Source of the DNA: Pictodentalium vernedei
Taxonomy: Eukaryota; Mollusca; Scaphopoda; Dentaliida; Dentaliidae
DNA length: 64,000 bases
NCBI GenBank assembly: GCA_031216915.1
Contig: CM062292.1
Span: 6,883,920 to 6,947,919 of the forward strand
Reading direction: 5' to 3'
Made by a program: the position numbers and the translations under genes. The stretch's first letter is position 1; each line of letters opens with the position of its first letter. Under the pieces are notes generated by a model that saw nothing but the letters and a program-made list of their open reading frames with translations, had not been told where the DNA came from and searched no databases. Below are positions 31,501 to 45,413 of this stretch, one piece after another.

Positions 31501-34500
31501 CACGATGCGCAGGCTGCTGATATAACAAAGGATAGTGTCTGTATTATATATCACGATGCGCAGGTTGCTGATATAACAAAGGATAGTGTCTGTATTATAT
31601 ATCACGATGCGCAGGCTGCTGATATAACAAAGGATAGTGTCTGTATTATATATCACGATGCACAGGCTGCTGATATAACAAAGGATAGTGTCTGTATTAT
31701 ATATCACGATGCGCAGGCTGCTGATATGGAAAGGATAGTGGATGTATTATATATCAAGATGGCAGGCTGCTGATATAACAAAGGATAGTGTCTGTATTAT
31801 ATATCACGATGCAGAGGATGCTGATATAACAAAGGATAGTGGCTTTATTTTTTATCACGATGCGCAGGCTGCTGATATGGAAAGGATAGTGTCTCTCTTA
31901 TGTATCACGATGCGCAGGCTGCTGTTACAACAAAGGATATTGGCTGTATTATATATCACGATGGCAGGCTGCTGATATAGCAAAGGATAACGGCTGTATT
32001 ATACATCACGATGCGCAGGCTGCTGATATAACAAAGGATAGTGGCTGTATTATATATCACGAAGCGCAGGCTGCTGATAAAACAAACGATAGTGGCGGTA
32101 TTATATATCACGATGCGCAGGCTGCTGATATTGAAAGGAGAGTGGTTGTATTATATATCACGACGCGCAGGCTGCTGATATGGAAAGGAGAGTGGTTGTA
32201 TTATATATCACGACGCGCAGGCTGCTGATATGCAAATGATAGTGGCGGTATTATATATCACGATGCGCAGGCTGCGGATATAACAAAGGATATTGGCTGT
32301 ATTATATATCACGATGGCAGGCTGCTGATATAACAAAGGATAGTGGCTGTATTATATATCACGATGCGCAGGCTGCTGATATAACAAAGGGTAGTGGCGG
32401 TATTATATATCACGATGCGCAGGCTGCTGATGTGGAAAGGATAACGGCTCTATTATATATCACGATGCGCGGCTGCTGATATAACTAAGGATAGTGGCTA
32501 TATTATATATCACGACGCGCGGGATGCTGATATAATAAAGGAGAGTGGCTTTATTTTATATCACGATGCGCGGCTGCTGATATAACAAAGGATAGTGTCT
32601 GTATTATATATTACGATGCGCAGGCTGCTGATATAACAAAGGATAGTGTCTGTATTATATATTACGATGCGCAGGCTGCTGATATGGGAAGGATTGTGGC
32701 TGTATTATATATCACGATGCGCAGGCTGCTGATATGGAAAGGATAGTGGTTGTATTATATATCACGATGGAAGGCTGCTGATATAACAAAGGATAGTTGC
32801 TCTATTATATATCACGATGCGCAGGCTGCTAAGATAACAAAGGATAGTGTCTGTATTATATATTACGATGCGCAGGCTGCTGATATGGAAAGGATAGTGG
32901 CTGTATTATATATCACGATGCGCAGTCTGCTGATATAACAAAGGATAGTGGCTGTATTATATATCACGATGCGCAGGCTGCTGATATAACAAAGGATAGT
33001 GTCTGTATTATATATCACGATGCGCAGGATGCTGATATGGAAAGGATAGTGTCTGTATTATATATCACGATGCACAGGCTGCTGATATAACAAAGGATAG
33101 TGTCTGTATTATATATTACGATGCGCAGGCTGATGATATAACAAAGGATAGTGGCTGAATTATATATTACGATGCGCAGGCTGCTGATATAACAAAGGAT
33201 ATTGTCTGTATTATATATACGTTGCGCAGGCTGCTGATATGGAAAGGATAGTGTCTGTATTATATATCACGATGCGCAGGCTGCTGATATAACAAAGGAT
33301 ATTGGCTGTATTATATATCACGATGCGCAGGCTGCTGATATAACAAAGGATAGTTGCTGTATTATATATTACGATGCGCAGGCTGATGATATAACAAAGG
33401 ATAGTGGCTGTATTATATATCACGATGCGCAGGCTGCTGATATGGAAAGGATAGTGGCTGTATTATATATCACGATGCTCAGGCTGCTGATATAACAAAG
33501 GATAGTTGCTGTATTATATATCACGATGCAGAGGATGCTGATATAACAAAGGATAGTGTCTGTATTATATATTACGATGCGCAGGCTGATGATATAACAA
33601 AGGATAGTGGCTGTATTATATATTACGATGCGCAGGCTGCTGATATAACAAAGGATAGTGTCTGTATTATATATACGTTGCGCAGGCTGCTGATATGGAA
33701 AGGATAGTGTCTGTATTATACATCACGATGCGCAGGCTGCTGATATAACAAAGGATATTGGCTGTAATATATATATCACGATGCGCAGGCTGCTGATATA
33801 ACAAAGGATAGTTGCTGTATTATATATTACGATGCGCAGGCTGATGATATAACAAAGGATAGTGGCTGTATTATATATCACGATGCGCAGGCTGCTGATA
33901 TAACAAAGGATATTGGCTGTATTATATATCACGATGCGCAGGCTGCTGATATGGAAAGGATAGTGGCTGTATTATATATCACGATGCTCAGGCTGCTGAT
34001 ATAACAAAGGATAATGGCTGTATTATATATCACGATGCAGAGGATGCTGATATAACAAAGGATAGTGGCTTTATTTTTTATCACGATGCGCAGGCTGCAG
34101 ATATGGAAAGGATAGTGTCTGTATTATATATCACGACGCGCAGGCTGCTGATATGGAAATGATATTGGCTGTATAATATATCACGATGGCAGGCTGCTGA
34201 TATAACAAAGGATAGTGGCGGTATTATATATCACGACGCACAGGCTGCTGATACAACAAAGGATAGTGGCGGTATTATATATCACGATGGCAGGCTGCTG
34301 ATATAACAAAGGATATTGGCTGTGTTATATATCACGATGCGCACGCCGCTGGTATAACAAAGGGTAGTGTCTGTATTATGTATACGATGCGCAGGCTGCA
34401 GATAAAACAAAGGATAGTGGCTGTATTATATATTACGATGCGCAGGCTGCTGATATAACAAAGGATAGTGGCTGTATTATATATCACGATGCGCAGGCTG

Positions 34501-37500
34501 CTGATATAACAAAGGATAGTGGCGGTATTATATATCACGATGCGCAGGCTGATGATATAACAAAGGATAGTGGCTGTATTATATATTACGATGCGCAGGT
34601 TGATGATATAACAAAGGATAGTGTCTGTATTATATATTACGATGCGCAGGCTGATGATATAACAAAGGATAGTGGCTGTATTATATATTACGATGCGCAG
34701 GCTGCTGATATAACAAAGGATATTGTCTGTATTATATATACGTTGCGCAGGCTGCTGATATGGAAAGGATAGTGTCTGTATTATATATCACGATGCGCAG
34801 GCTGCTGATATAACAAAGGATAGTTGCTGTATTATATATTACGATGCGCAGGCTGATGATATAACAAAGGATAGTGGCTGTATTATATATCACGATGCGC
34901 AGGCTGCTGATATGGAAAGGATAGTGGCTGTATTATATATCACGATGCTCAGGCTGCTGATATAACAAAGGATAGTTGCTGTATTATATATCACGATGCA
35001 GAGGATGCTGATATAACAAAGGATAGTGTCTGTATTATATATTACGATGCGCAGGCTGATGATATAACAAAGGATAGTTGCTGTATTATATATTACGATG
35101 CGCAGGCTGATGATATAACAAAGGATAGTGGCTGTATTATATATCACGATGCGCAGGCTGCTGATATGGAAAGGATAGTGGCTGTATTATATATCACGAT
35201 GCGCAGGCTGCTGATATAACAAAGGATAGTTGCTGTATTATATATTACGATGCGCAGGCTGATGATATAACAAAGGATAGTGGCTGTATTATATATCACG
35301 ATGCGCAGGCTGCTGATATGGAAAGGATAGTGGCTGTATTATATATCACGATGCTCAGGCTGCTGATATAACAAAGGATAGTTGCTGTATTATATATCAC
35401 GATGCAGAGGATGCTGATATAACAAAGGATAGTGTCTGTATTATATATTACGATGCGCAGGCTGATGATATAACAAAGGATAGTGGCTGTATTATATATT
35501 ACGATGCGCAGGCTGCTGATATAACAAAGGATAGTGTCTGTATTATATATACGTTGCGCAGGCTGCTGATATGGAAAGGATAGTGTCTGTATTATACATC
35601 ACGATGCGCAGGCTGCTGATATAACAAAGGATATTGGCTGTAATATATATCACGATGCGCAGGCTGCTGATATAACAAAGGATAGTTGCTGTATTATATA
35701 TTACGATGCGCAGGCTGATGATATAACAAAGGATAGTGGCTGTATTATATATCACGATGCGCAGGCTGCTGATATAACAAAGGATATTGGCTGTATTAAA
35801 TATCACGATGCGCAGGCTGCTGATATGGAAAGGATAGTGGCTGTATTATATATCACGATGCTCAGGCTGCTGATATAACAAAGGATAGTGGCTGTATTAT
35901 ATATCACGATGCAGAGGATGCTGATATAACAAAGGATAGTGGCTTTATTTTTTATCACGATGCGCAGGCTGCAGATATGGAAAGGATAGTGTCTGTATTA
36001 TATATCACGACGCGCAGGCTGCTGATATGGAAATGATATTGGCTGTATAATATATCACGATGGCAGGCTGCTGATGTAACAAAGGATAGTGGCGGTATTA
36101 TATATCACGACGCACAGGCTGCTGATACAACAAAGGATAGTGGCGGTATTATATATCACGATGGCAGGCTGCTGATATAACAAAGGATATTGGCTGTATT
36201 ATATATCACGATGCGCACGCTGCTGATATAACAAAGGGTAGTGTCTGTATTATATATACGATGCGCAGGCTGCTGATAAAACAAAGGATAGTGGCTGTAT
36301 TATATATTACGATGCGCAGGCTGCTGATATAACAAAGGATAGTGGCTGTATTATATATCACGATGCGCAGGCTGCTGATATAACAAAGGATAGTGGCGGT
36401 ATTATATATCACGATGCGCAGGCTGATGATATAACAAAGGATAGTGGCTGTATTATATATTACGATGCGCAGGTTGATGATATAACAAAGGATAGTGGCT
36501 GTATTATATATCACGATGCGCAGGCTGATGATATAACAAAGGATAGTATCTGTATTATATATCACGATGCGCAGGCTGATGATATAACAAAGGATAGTGG
36601 TTGTATTATATATCACGATGCGCAGGCTGCTGATATAACAAAGGATAGTGGCGGTATTATATATCAGGACGCGCAGGCTGCTGATACAACAAAGGATAGT
36701 GGCTGTATTATATATCACGAAGCGCAGGCTGCTGATACAACAAAGGATAGTGGCTGTATTATATATCACGATGCGCGGCTGCTGATATGGAAAGGATAGT
36801 GGCTGTATTATATATCACGATGGCAGGCTGCTGATATAACAAAGGATAGTGTCTGTATTATATATTACGATGCGCAGGCTGATGATATAACAAAGGATAG
36901 TGGCTGTATTATATATTACGATGCGCAGGCTGCTGATATAACAAAGGATAGTGTCTGTTTTATATATACGTTGCGCAGGCTGCTGATATGGAAAGGATAG
37001 TGTCTGTATTATATATCACGATGCGCAGGCTGCTGATATAGCAAAGGATATTGGGTGTATTATATATCACGATGCGCAGGCTGCTGATATAACAAAGGAT
37101 AGTTGCTGTATTATATATTACGATGCGCAGGCTGATGATATAACAAAGGATAGTGGCTGTATTATATATCACGAAGCGCAGGCTGCTGATACAACAAAGG
37201 ATAGTGGCTGTATTATATATCACGATGCGCGGCTGCTGATATGGAAAGGATAGTGGCTGTATTATATATCACGATGGCAGGCTGCTGATATAACAAAGGA
37301 TAGTGTCTGTATTATACATTACGATGCGCAGGCTGATGACATAACAAAGGATAGTGGCTGTATTATATATTACGATGCGCAGGCTGCTGATATAACAAAG
37401 GATAGTGTCTGTATTATATATACGTTGCGCAGGCTGCTGATATGGAAAGGATAGTGTCTGTATTATATATCACGATGCGCAGGCTGCTGATATAACAAAG

Positions 37501-37965
37501 GATATTGGCTGTATTATATATCACGATGCGCAGGCTGCTGATATAACAAAGGATAGTTGCTGTATTATATATTACGATGCGCAGGCTGATGATATAACAA
37601 AGGATAGTGGCTGTATTATATATCACGATGCGCAGGCTGCTGATATAACAAAGGATATTGGCTGTATTATATATCACGATGCGCAGGCTGCTGATATGGA
37701 AAGGATAGTGGCTGTATTATATATCACGATGCTCAGGCTGCTGATATAACAAAGGATAGTGGCTGTATTATATATCACGATGCAGAGGATGCTGATATAA
37801 CAAAGGATAGTGGCTTTATTTTTTATCACGATGCGCAGGCTGCTGATATGGAAAGGATAGTGTCTGTATTATATATCACGACGCGCAGGCTGCTGATATG
37901 GAAATGATATTGGCTGTATAATATATCACGATGGCAGGCTGCTGATATAACAAAGGATAGTGGCG
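28582..37965. repeat. Sat1 superunit D (~9.4 kb)
   Basis: This copy follows superunit A at an offset of 28,581 bp up to about 33,700. Local changes then add net material (+2 bp near 33,770 and about seven extra monomers near 34,740-35,540), giving an offset of 28,938 to the 36,206-37,677 part. It stops matching A at about 37,965, inside the stretch after GTATAATATATCACG. Confidence 0.87.
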
Positions 37966-39826
37966 GTATTATATATCACGACGCACAGGCTGCTGATACA
38001 ACAAAGGATAGTGGTTGTATCATATATCACGATGGCAGGCTGCTGATATAACAAAGGATATTGGCTGTATTATATATCACGATGCGCAGGCTGCTGATAT
38101 AACAAAGGATAGTGGCTATATTATATATCACGATGCGCAGGCTGATGATATGGAAATGCTATTGGCTGTATTATATATCACGATGGCAGGCTGCTGATAT
38201 AACAAAGGATAGTGGCGGTATTATATATCACGGCGCGCAGGCTGCTGATATAACAAAGGATAGTGGCTGTATTATATATTACGATGCGCAGGCTGCTGAT
38301 ATAACAAAGGATAGTGGTTGCATTATATATCACGATGCGCAGGCTGCTGATATAACAAAGGATAGTGGTTGTATTTTATATCACGATGCGCAGGCTGCTG
38401 ATATAACAAAGGATAGTGGCTGTATTATATATCACGAAGCGCAGGCTGCTGATACAACAAAGGATAGTGGCTGTATTATATATCACGATGCGCGGCTGCT
38501 GATATGGAAAGGATAGTGTCTGTATTATATATCACGATGCGCAGGCTGCTGATATAACAAAGGATAGTGGGTGTATTATATATCACGATGCGCAGGCTGC
38601 TGATATAACAAAGGATAGTGGATGTATTATATATCACGATGGCAGGCTGCTGATATAACAAAGGATAGTGTCTGTATTATATATCACGATGCGCAGGCTG
38701 CTGATATAACAAAGGATAGTGGGTGTATTATATATCACGATGCGCAGGCTGCTGATATAATAAAGGATAGTGGCTGTATTATATATCACGATTCCAGGCT
38801 GCTGATATAACAAAGGATAGTGGCGGTATTATATATCACGACGCGCAGGCTGCTGATACAACAAAGGATAGTGGCTGTATTATATATCACGAAGCGCAGG
38901 CTGCTGATACAACAAAGGATAGTGGCTGTATTATATATCACGATGCGCGGCTGCTGATATGGAAAGGATAGTGGCTGTATTATATATCACGATGGCAGGC
39001 TGCTGATATAACAAAGGATAGTGGCTGTATTATATATCACGATGGCAGGCTGCTGATATAACAAAGGATAGTGTCTGTATTATATATCACGATGCGCAGG
39101 CTGCTGATATAACAAAGGATAGTGGGTGTATTATATATCACGATGCGCGGCTGCTGATATGGAAAGGATAGTGGCTGTATTATATATCACGATGGCAGGC
39201 TGCTGATATAACAAAGGATAGTGTCTGTATTATATATCACGATGCGCAGGCTGCTGATATAACAAAGGATAGTGGTTGTATTATATATCACGATGCGCAG
39301 GCTGCTGATATAACAAAGGATAGTGGTTGTATTATATATCACGATGCGCAGGCTGCTGATATAACAAAGGATAGTGGTTGTATTATATATCACGATGCGC
39401 AGGCTGCTGATATAACAAAGGATAGTGGCGGTATTATATATCACGACGCGCAGGCTGCTGATACAACAAAGGATAGTGGCGGTATTATATATCACGACGC
39501 GCAGGCTGCTGATACAACAAAGGATAGTGGCTGTATTATATATCACGATGGCAGGCTGCTGATATAACAAAGGATAGTGGCGGTATTATATATCACGATG
39601 CGCAGGCTGCTGATATAGCAAAGGATAGTGGCTGTATTATATATCACGATACGCAGGCTGCTGATATAACAAAGGATAGTGGTTGTATTATATGTCACGA
39701 TGCGCGGCTGCTGATATAACAAGGGATAGTGGCTGTATTATATATCACGATGGCAGGCTGCTGTTATAACAAAGGATAGTGGCTGTATTATATATCACGA
39801 TGGCAGGCTGGTGATATGGAAAGGAT
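37966..39826. repeat. Sat1 edge segment outside the superunits
   Basis: The last ~1.86 kb is made of the same monomers but does not follow the superunit order. It is enriched in GGTTGTATTA, GGCGGTATTA and GGGTGTATTA variants and in repeated RCTGCTGATACAAC monomers. It ends at 39,826 within a 50-bp-type monomer (ATATGGAAAGGATA), after which the sequence becomes unrelated. Confidence 0.85.
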
Positions 39827-40013
39827 AATAATAATTTTACTGAAAAAGCAAGGTAAATTTAATCGACTTTGACAAGCATTCACGCGCAGCCGGTAGTGTT
39901 CGTGGTTACAACTGTTATCATACTCGTGGTTTAAATCTGATTACCGGCCTTAGTATCTATTTATTCTATATCTACTTCCGAAAGCAACTCACAATGTTAC
40001 GATGTCGACATTG
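39827..40013. other. Spacer between the two satellites
   Basis: These 187 bp of low-copy, AT-leaning sequence show no similarity to either satellite that I can see. I see no gene, hairpin or splice signal in them. Confidence 0.7.
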
Positions 40014-43000
40014 ATTTCTGACATCATTCCTGTATTAGACATATTGTGGAGGATAGTTTCCGTAATGTTATTCCCATATTAGACATGTTGTGAACGATAG
40101 CTTCCGAAATGTCATTCCAGTTTTAGACATGTTGTGAACGATAGTTTCCGTAATGTCATTCCCATATTAGACATGTTGTGAACGATACCGTCCGTAATGT
40201 CATTCCAGTTTTAGACTTGTTGTGAACGATAGTTTCCGTAATGTCATTCCAGTATCAGACATGTTGTGAACGATAGTTTCAGTAATGTCATTCCCATATT
40301 AGACACGTTATGAACGATAGTTTCAGTAATGTCATTCCCATATTAGACACGTTATGAACGATAGTTTCAGTAATGTCATTCCCATATTAGACACGTTATG
40401 AACGAGAGTTTCTATAATGTCATTCCCATATCAGACATGTTGTTAACGATAGTTTCAGTAATGCCATTCCCATATTAGACACGTTATGAACGATAGTTTC
40501 AGTAATGTCATTCCCATATTAGACACGTTATGAAAGATAGTTTCTATAATGTCATTCCAGTTTTAGACAAGTTGTGAACGATCGTTTCCATAATGTCATT
40601 CCAGTATCAGACATGTTGTGAACGATAGTTTCCGTAATGTCATTCCAGTATCAGACATGTTGTGAACGATAGTTTCAGTAATGTCATTCCCATATTAGAC
40701 ACGTTATGAACGATAGTTTCTATAATGTCATTCCAGTTTTAGACAAGTTGTAAACGATAGTTTCCGTAATGTCGTTCCAGTATCAAACATGTTGTGAACG
40801 ATAGTTTCCGTAATGTCATTCCAGTATCAGACATGTTGTGAACGATAGTTTCAGTAATGTCATTCCCATATTAGACACGTTATGAACGGTCGTTTCTATA
40901 ATGTCATTCCAGTTTTAGACAAGTTGTGAACGATAGTTTCCGTAATGTCATTCCAGTATCAGACATGTTGTGAACGATAGTTTCCGTAATGTCATTCCAG
41001 TATCAGACATGTTGTGAATGATAGTTTCCGTAATGTCATTCCAGTATCAGACATGTTGTGAACGATAGTTTCCGTAATGTCATTCCCATATTAGACATGT
41101 TGTGAACGATAGTTTCTATAATGTCATTCCAGTTTTAGACAAGTTGTGAACGATTGTTTCCGTAATGTCATTCCAGTATCAGACATGTTGTGAACGATAG
41201 TTTCCATAATGTCATTCCAGTATCAGACATGTTGCGAACGATAGTTTCCGTAATGTCATTCCAGTATTAGACATATTGTGAACCATAGTTTCAGTAATGT
41301 CATTCCCAGATTAGACACGTTATGAACGATAGTTTGTATAATGTCATTCCAGTTTTAGACAAGTTGTGAACGATAGTTTCCGTAATGTCATTCCAGTATC
41401 AGACATGTTGTGAACGATAGTTTCCATAATGTCATTCCCATATTAGACATGTTGTGACCGATAGTTTCCGTAATGTCATTCCAGTATCAGACATGTTGTG
41501 AACGATAGTGTCCATAATGTCATTCCAGTACCAGACATGTTGTGAACGATAGTTTCCGTAATGTCATTCCAGTATCAGACATGTTGTGAATGATAGTTTC
41601 TGTAATGTCATTCCAGTATCAGACATGTTGTGAACGATAGTTTCCGTTATGTCATTCCAGTATCAGTCATGTTGTGAACGATAGATTCCGTAATGTCATT
41701 CTAGCATCAGACATGTTGTGAACGATAGTTTCCGTAATGTCATTCCAGTATCAGACATGTTGTGAACGATAATTTCCGTAATGTCATTCCAGTATCAGAC
41801 ATGTTGTGAACGATAGTTTCTATAATGTCATTCCAGTTTTAGACAAGTTGTGAACGATATTTTTTGTAATGTCATTCCAGTATCAGACATGTTGTGAACG
41901 ATAGTTTCTGTAATGTCATTCCCATATTAGACATGTTGTGAACGATAGTTTCCGTAATGTCATTCCAGTATCAGACATGTTGTGAACGATAGTTTCCATA
42001 ATGTCATTCCAGTATCAGACATGTTGTGAACGATAGTTTCCGTAATGTCATTCCAGTATCAGACATGTTGTGAACGAAGTTTCCGTAATGTCATTCCAGT
42101 ATCAGACATGTTGTGAACGATAGTTTCCGTAATGTCATTCCAGTATCAGACATGTTGTGAACGATAGATTCCGTAATGTCATTCCAGTATCAGACATGTT
42201 GTGAACGATAGTTTCCATAATGTCATTCCAGTATCAGACATGTTGTGAACGATAGTTTCAGTAATGTCATTCCCATATTAGACATGTTGTGAACGATAGT
42301 TTCTGTAATGTCATTCCAGTATCAAACATGTTGTGAACAATAGTTTCCGTAATGTCATTCCAGTATCAGACATGTTGTGAACGATAGTTTCCGTAATATC
42401 ATTGCAGTATTAGACATATTGTGAACGATAGTTTCAGTAATGTCATTCCCATATTAGACACGTTATGAACGATAGTTTCTATAATGTCATTCCAGTTTTA
42501 GACAAGTTGTGAACGAGAGTTTCCATAATGTCATTCTAGTATCAGACATGTTGTGAACGATAGTTTCCGTAATGTCATTCACATATTAGACATGTTGTGT
42601 ATGATAGTTTCTGTAATGTCATTCCAGTATCAGACATGTTGTGAACGATAGTTTCCGTAATGTCATTCCAGTATCAGACATGTTGTGAACGATAGTTTCC
42701 GTAATGTCATTCCAGTATCAGACATGTTGTGAATGACAGTTTCCGTAATGTCATTCCAGTATCAGACATGTTGTGAACGATAGTTTCCGTAATGTCATTC
42801 CAGTATCAGACATGTTGTGAACGATAGTTTCTGTAATGTCATTCCAGTATCAGACATGTTGTGAACGATAGTTTCCGTAATGTCATCCCAGTTTCAGACA
42901 TGTTGTGAACGATAGTTTCTGTAATGTCATTCCAGTATCAGACATGTTGTTAACGATAGTTTCCAAAATGTCCTTCCAGTATCAGACATGTTGTGAACGA

Positions 43001-44790
43001 TAGTTTCCGTAATGTCATTCCAGTATCAGACATGTTGTGAACGATAGTTTCTGTAATGTCATTCCAGTATCAGACATGTTGTGAACGATAGGTTCCGTAA
43101 TGTCATTCCAGTATCAGACATGTTGTGAACGATAGTTTCCGTAATGTCATTCCAGTATCAGACATGTTGTGAACGATTGTTTCTGTAATGTCATCCCAGT
43201 ATCAGAATGTTGTGAACGATAGTTTCCGTAATGTCATTCCAGTATCAGACATGTTGTGAACGATAGTTTCCGTAATGTCATTCCATTTTTGGACATGCTG
43301 TGAACGATAGTTTCCGTAATGTCATTCCAGTATCAGACATGTTGTGAACGATAGTTTCCGTAATGTCATTCCAGTATCAGACATGTTGGGAACGATTGTT
43401 TCAGTAATGTCATTCCCATATTAGACACGTTATGAACGATAGTTTCAGTAATGTCATTCCCATATTAGACACGTTATGAACGATAGTTTTCATAATGCCA
43501 TTCCCATATTAGACTCGTTATGAACGATAGTTTCCGTAATGCCATTCCCATATTAGACGTGTTGTGAACGATAGTTTCTGTAATGTCATTCCAGTATCAG
43601 ACATGTTGTGAACGATAGTTTCAGTAATGTCATTCCCATATTAGACACGTTATGAACGATAGTTTCAGTAATGTCATTCCCATATTAGACACGTTATGAA
43701 CGATAGTTTCCATAATGCCATTCCCACATTAGACACGTTATGAACGATAGTTTCCATAATGCCATTCCCATATTAGACACGTTATGAATGATAATTTCCA
43801 TAATGTCATCCCAGTATCAGACATGTTGTGAACGATAGTTTCTGTAATGTCATTCCAGTATCAGACATGTTGTGAATGATAGTTTCCGTAATGTCATTCC
43901 AGTATCAGACATGTTGTGAACGATAGTTTCCGTAATGTCATTCCCCTATCATAATGTTGTGGGTGATAGTTTCCGTAATGTCATTCCAGTGTTAGACATG
44001 TTGTGAACGATAGTTTCAGTAATGTCATTCCCCTATCATAATGTTGTGGGCGATAGTTTCCGTAATGTCATTCCCATATTAGACATGTTGTGAACGATAG
44101 TTTCTATAATGTCATTCCAGTTTTAGACAAGTTGTGAACGATAGTTTCCGTAATGTCATTCCCATATTAGACGTGTTGTGAATGATAGTTTCCGTAATGT
44201 CATTCCCATATTAGACATGTTGTGAACGATGGTTTCCGTAATGTCATTCCAGTATCAGGCATGTTGTGAACGATAGTCGTAATGTCATTCCCATGTTAGA
44301 CACGTTATGAACGATAGTTTCCGTAATGTCATTCCAGTATCAGACATGTTTTGAACGATAGTTTCCGTAATGTCATTCCATTATCAGACAAGTTGTGAAC
44401 GATAGTTTCCGTAATGTCATTCCAGTATCAGACATGTTGTGAACGATAGTTTCCGTAATGTCATTCCAGTGTCAGACATGTTGTGAACGATAGTTTCCGT
44501 AATGTCATTCCAGTATCAGACATGTTGTGAACGATAGTTTCCGTAATGTCATTCCAGTATCAGACATGTTGTGAACGATAGTTTCAGTAATGTTATTCCA
44601 TTATCAGACATGTTGTGAACGATTGTTTCCGTAATGTCATTCCAGTATCAGACATGTTGTGAACGATAGTTTCTGTAATGTCATTCCAGTGTCAGACATG
44701 GTGTTAAAAATAGTTTCTGTAATGTCATTCCAGTTTCAGACATGTTGTGAACGATAGTTTCCGTAATGTCATTCCAGTGTCAGACGTGTG
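40014..44790. repeat. Sat2 satellite array, 44-bp monomers
   Basis: About 108 tandem monomers of 44 bp. Phased from TTTC, three families are visible. Alpha has TTTCCGTAATG with CCAGTATCAGACATGTTG. Beta has TTTCAGTAATG with CCCATATTAGACACGTTA. Gamma has TTTCTATAATG with CCAGTTTTAGACAAGTTG. All end in TGAACGATAG. The first monomers (TTTCTGACATC) and the last (GTCAGACGTGTGG) are diverged. 44 is not a multiple of three and no long open frame results. The sequence shares nothing convincing with Sat1. Confidence 0.97.
40541..40892. repeat. Sat2 tetramer higher-order repeat (2 x 176 bp)
   Basis: Monomers here follow the order gamma-alpha-alpha-beta twice, starting at 40,541 and 40,717. The same order, with an extra alpha, recurs near 41,113-41,332. 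Elsewhere the array is mostly runs of alpha (for example 42,640-43,370) or of beta. Confidence 0.75.
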
Positions 44791-45054
44791 GTATTTTGTG
44801 CTGATAATGTGATTAAATCCGATACTAAGAAGATAGACAGCACTTTTTCTCAAGACTGGTGCTGTACAACACATTGTGCGTGTAAAGTGTGTAAAGTTAA
44901 GACATTCTTTCGTAAATTTAATACAGATACCCCCTAAATAATGACCTCTCCGTCTCAAGATCTTACCTGTTTCACTGGTCATAAAGGTGACGCAGTTACA
45001 CGGCTAATTGTATACGCCATTTCAACAGGTGAAACAGTAATATACAATAATGTG
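44791..45054. other. Low-copy DNA, nothing recognised
   Basis: I see no convincing exon, repeat or RNA gene between the end of Sat2 and the piggyBac-like MITE. A short minus-strand open frame here has no recognisable motif and its start codon lies in Sat2. Confidence 0.6.
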
Positions 45055-45303
45055 TTAACCCTTTACCTAACGACTCGCCCGCATCCGCCCGCGTAATTTG
45101 CAAATTAAGAAGTTGAAAAAAATATATTTTTCAAAATATTTCAACAAAACCATAGCATGTGACCCCTCATTGGAACGAGCTCATCGAGCTCGTTCCAATG
45201 ATGGGCCACATGTTATGGTTTTGTTGAAATGTTTGGAAAAATTTTAAAAAATAGTAATTAAAATAATAAATTTTGATATTCTCTGCGTTGAGTAAAGGGT
45301 TAA
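45055..45303. mobile_element. piggyBac-like MITE, copy 1
   Basis: The 249-bp element is bounded by TTAA on both sides (45,055-45,058 and 45,300-45,303), the target site used by piggyBac-type transposases. The ends are inverted: TTAACCCTTTACCTAACG on the left matches the reverse complement of 45,286-45,303 at 16 of 18 positions. The interior is a long palindrome centred near 45,184, with CATTGGAACGAGCTC and its complement at the apex and CAACAAAACCATAGCATGTG arms. It has no coding capacity, so it would be a non-autonomous passenger. A degraded relative lies at 63,574-63,805. Confidence 0.8.
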
Positions 45304-45413
45304 ACACGAAACGCTGCTCTTTGGTAGAAAATTCCTGACATACCAAACATATCACAATAATAATTTATCACGTGCGATCCGATGATCTTGCACCTAAGAA
45401 AAAAAAAACAAAC

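Larger units (their letters stand above)
1..39826. repeat. Sat1 satellite array, 51/50-bp monomers
   Basis: About 780 tandem monomers run from the window edge to a sharp end at 39,826. The standard monomer is 51 bp and contains GATATAACAAAGGATAG, then a variable GGCTGTATTA part, then TATATCACGATGCGCAGG. Two recurrent variants are 50 bp: one has ATATGGAAAGG in place of ATATAACAAAGG, the other GATGGCAGG in place of GATGCGCAGG. Because 51 is 17 codons, runs of 51-bp monomers stay open in several frames on both strands, and each 50-bp monomer shifts the frame. The array is arranged in higher-order units listed separately. The left end lies outside the window, so total length is unknown. Confidence 0.98.

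Noticed and set aside
1-39826. Sat1 open frames on both strands as repeat-protein genes
   Set aside because: The frames exist because the monomer is 17 codons long. They end wherever a 50-bp monomer occurs, appear on both strands at once, and differences between superunits mostly change residues.
1-39826. Assembly artefact as the cause of the near-identical superunits
   Set aside because: Each copy has its own single-base variants and monomer gains or losses, which a simple duplicated contig would lack. It cannot be fully excluded without reads.
40014-44790. Sat2 as a CRISPR array
   Set aside because: The 44-bp units are directly contiguous with no unique spacers, and the context is animal-type DNA.
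1-44790. CENP-B box or telomere repeats in the satellites
   Set aside because: Neither monomer contains a convincing CENP-B box core, and no TTAGGG-type arrays are present.
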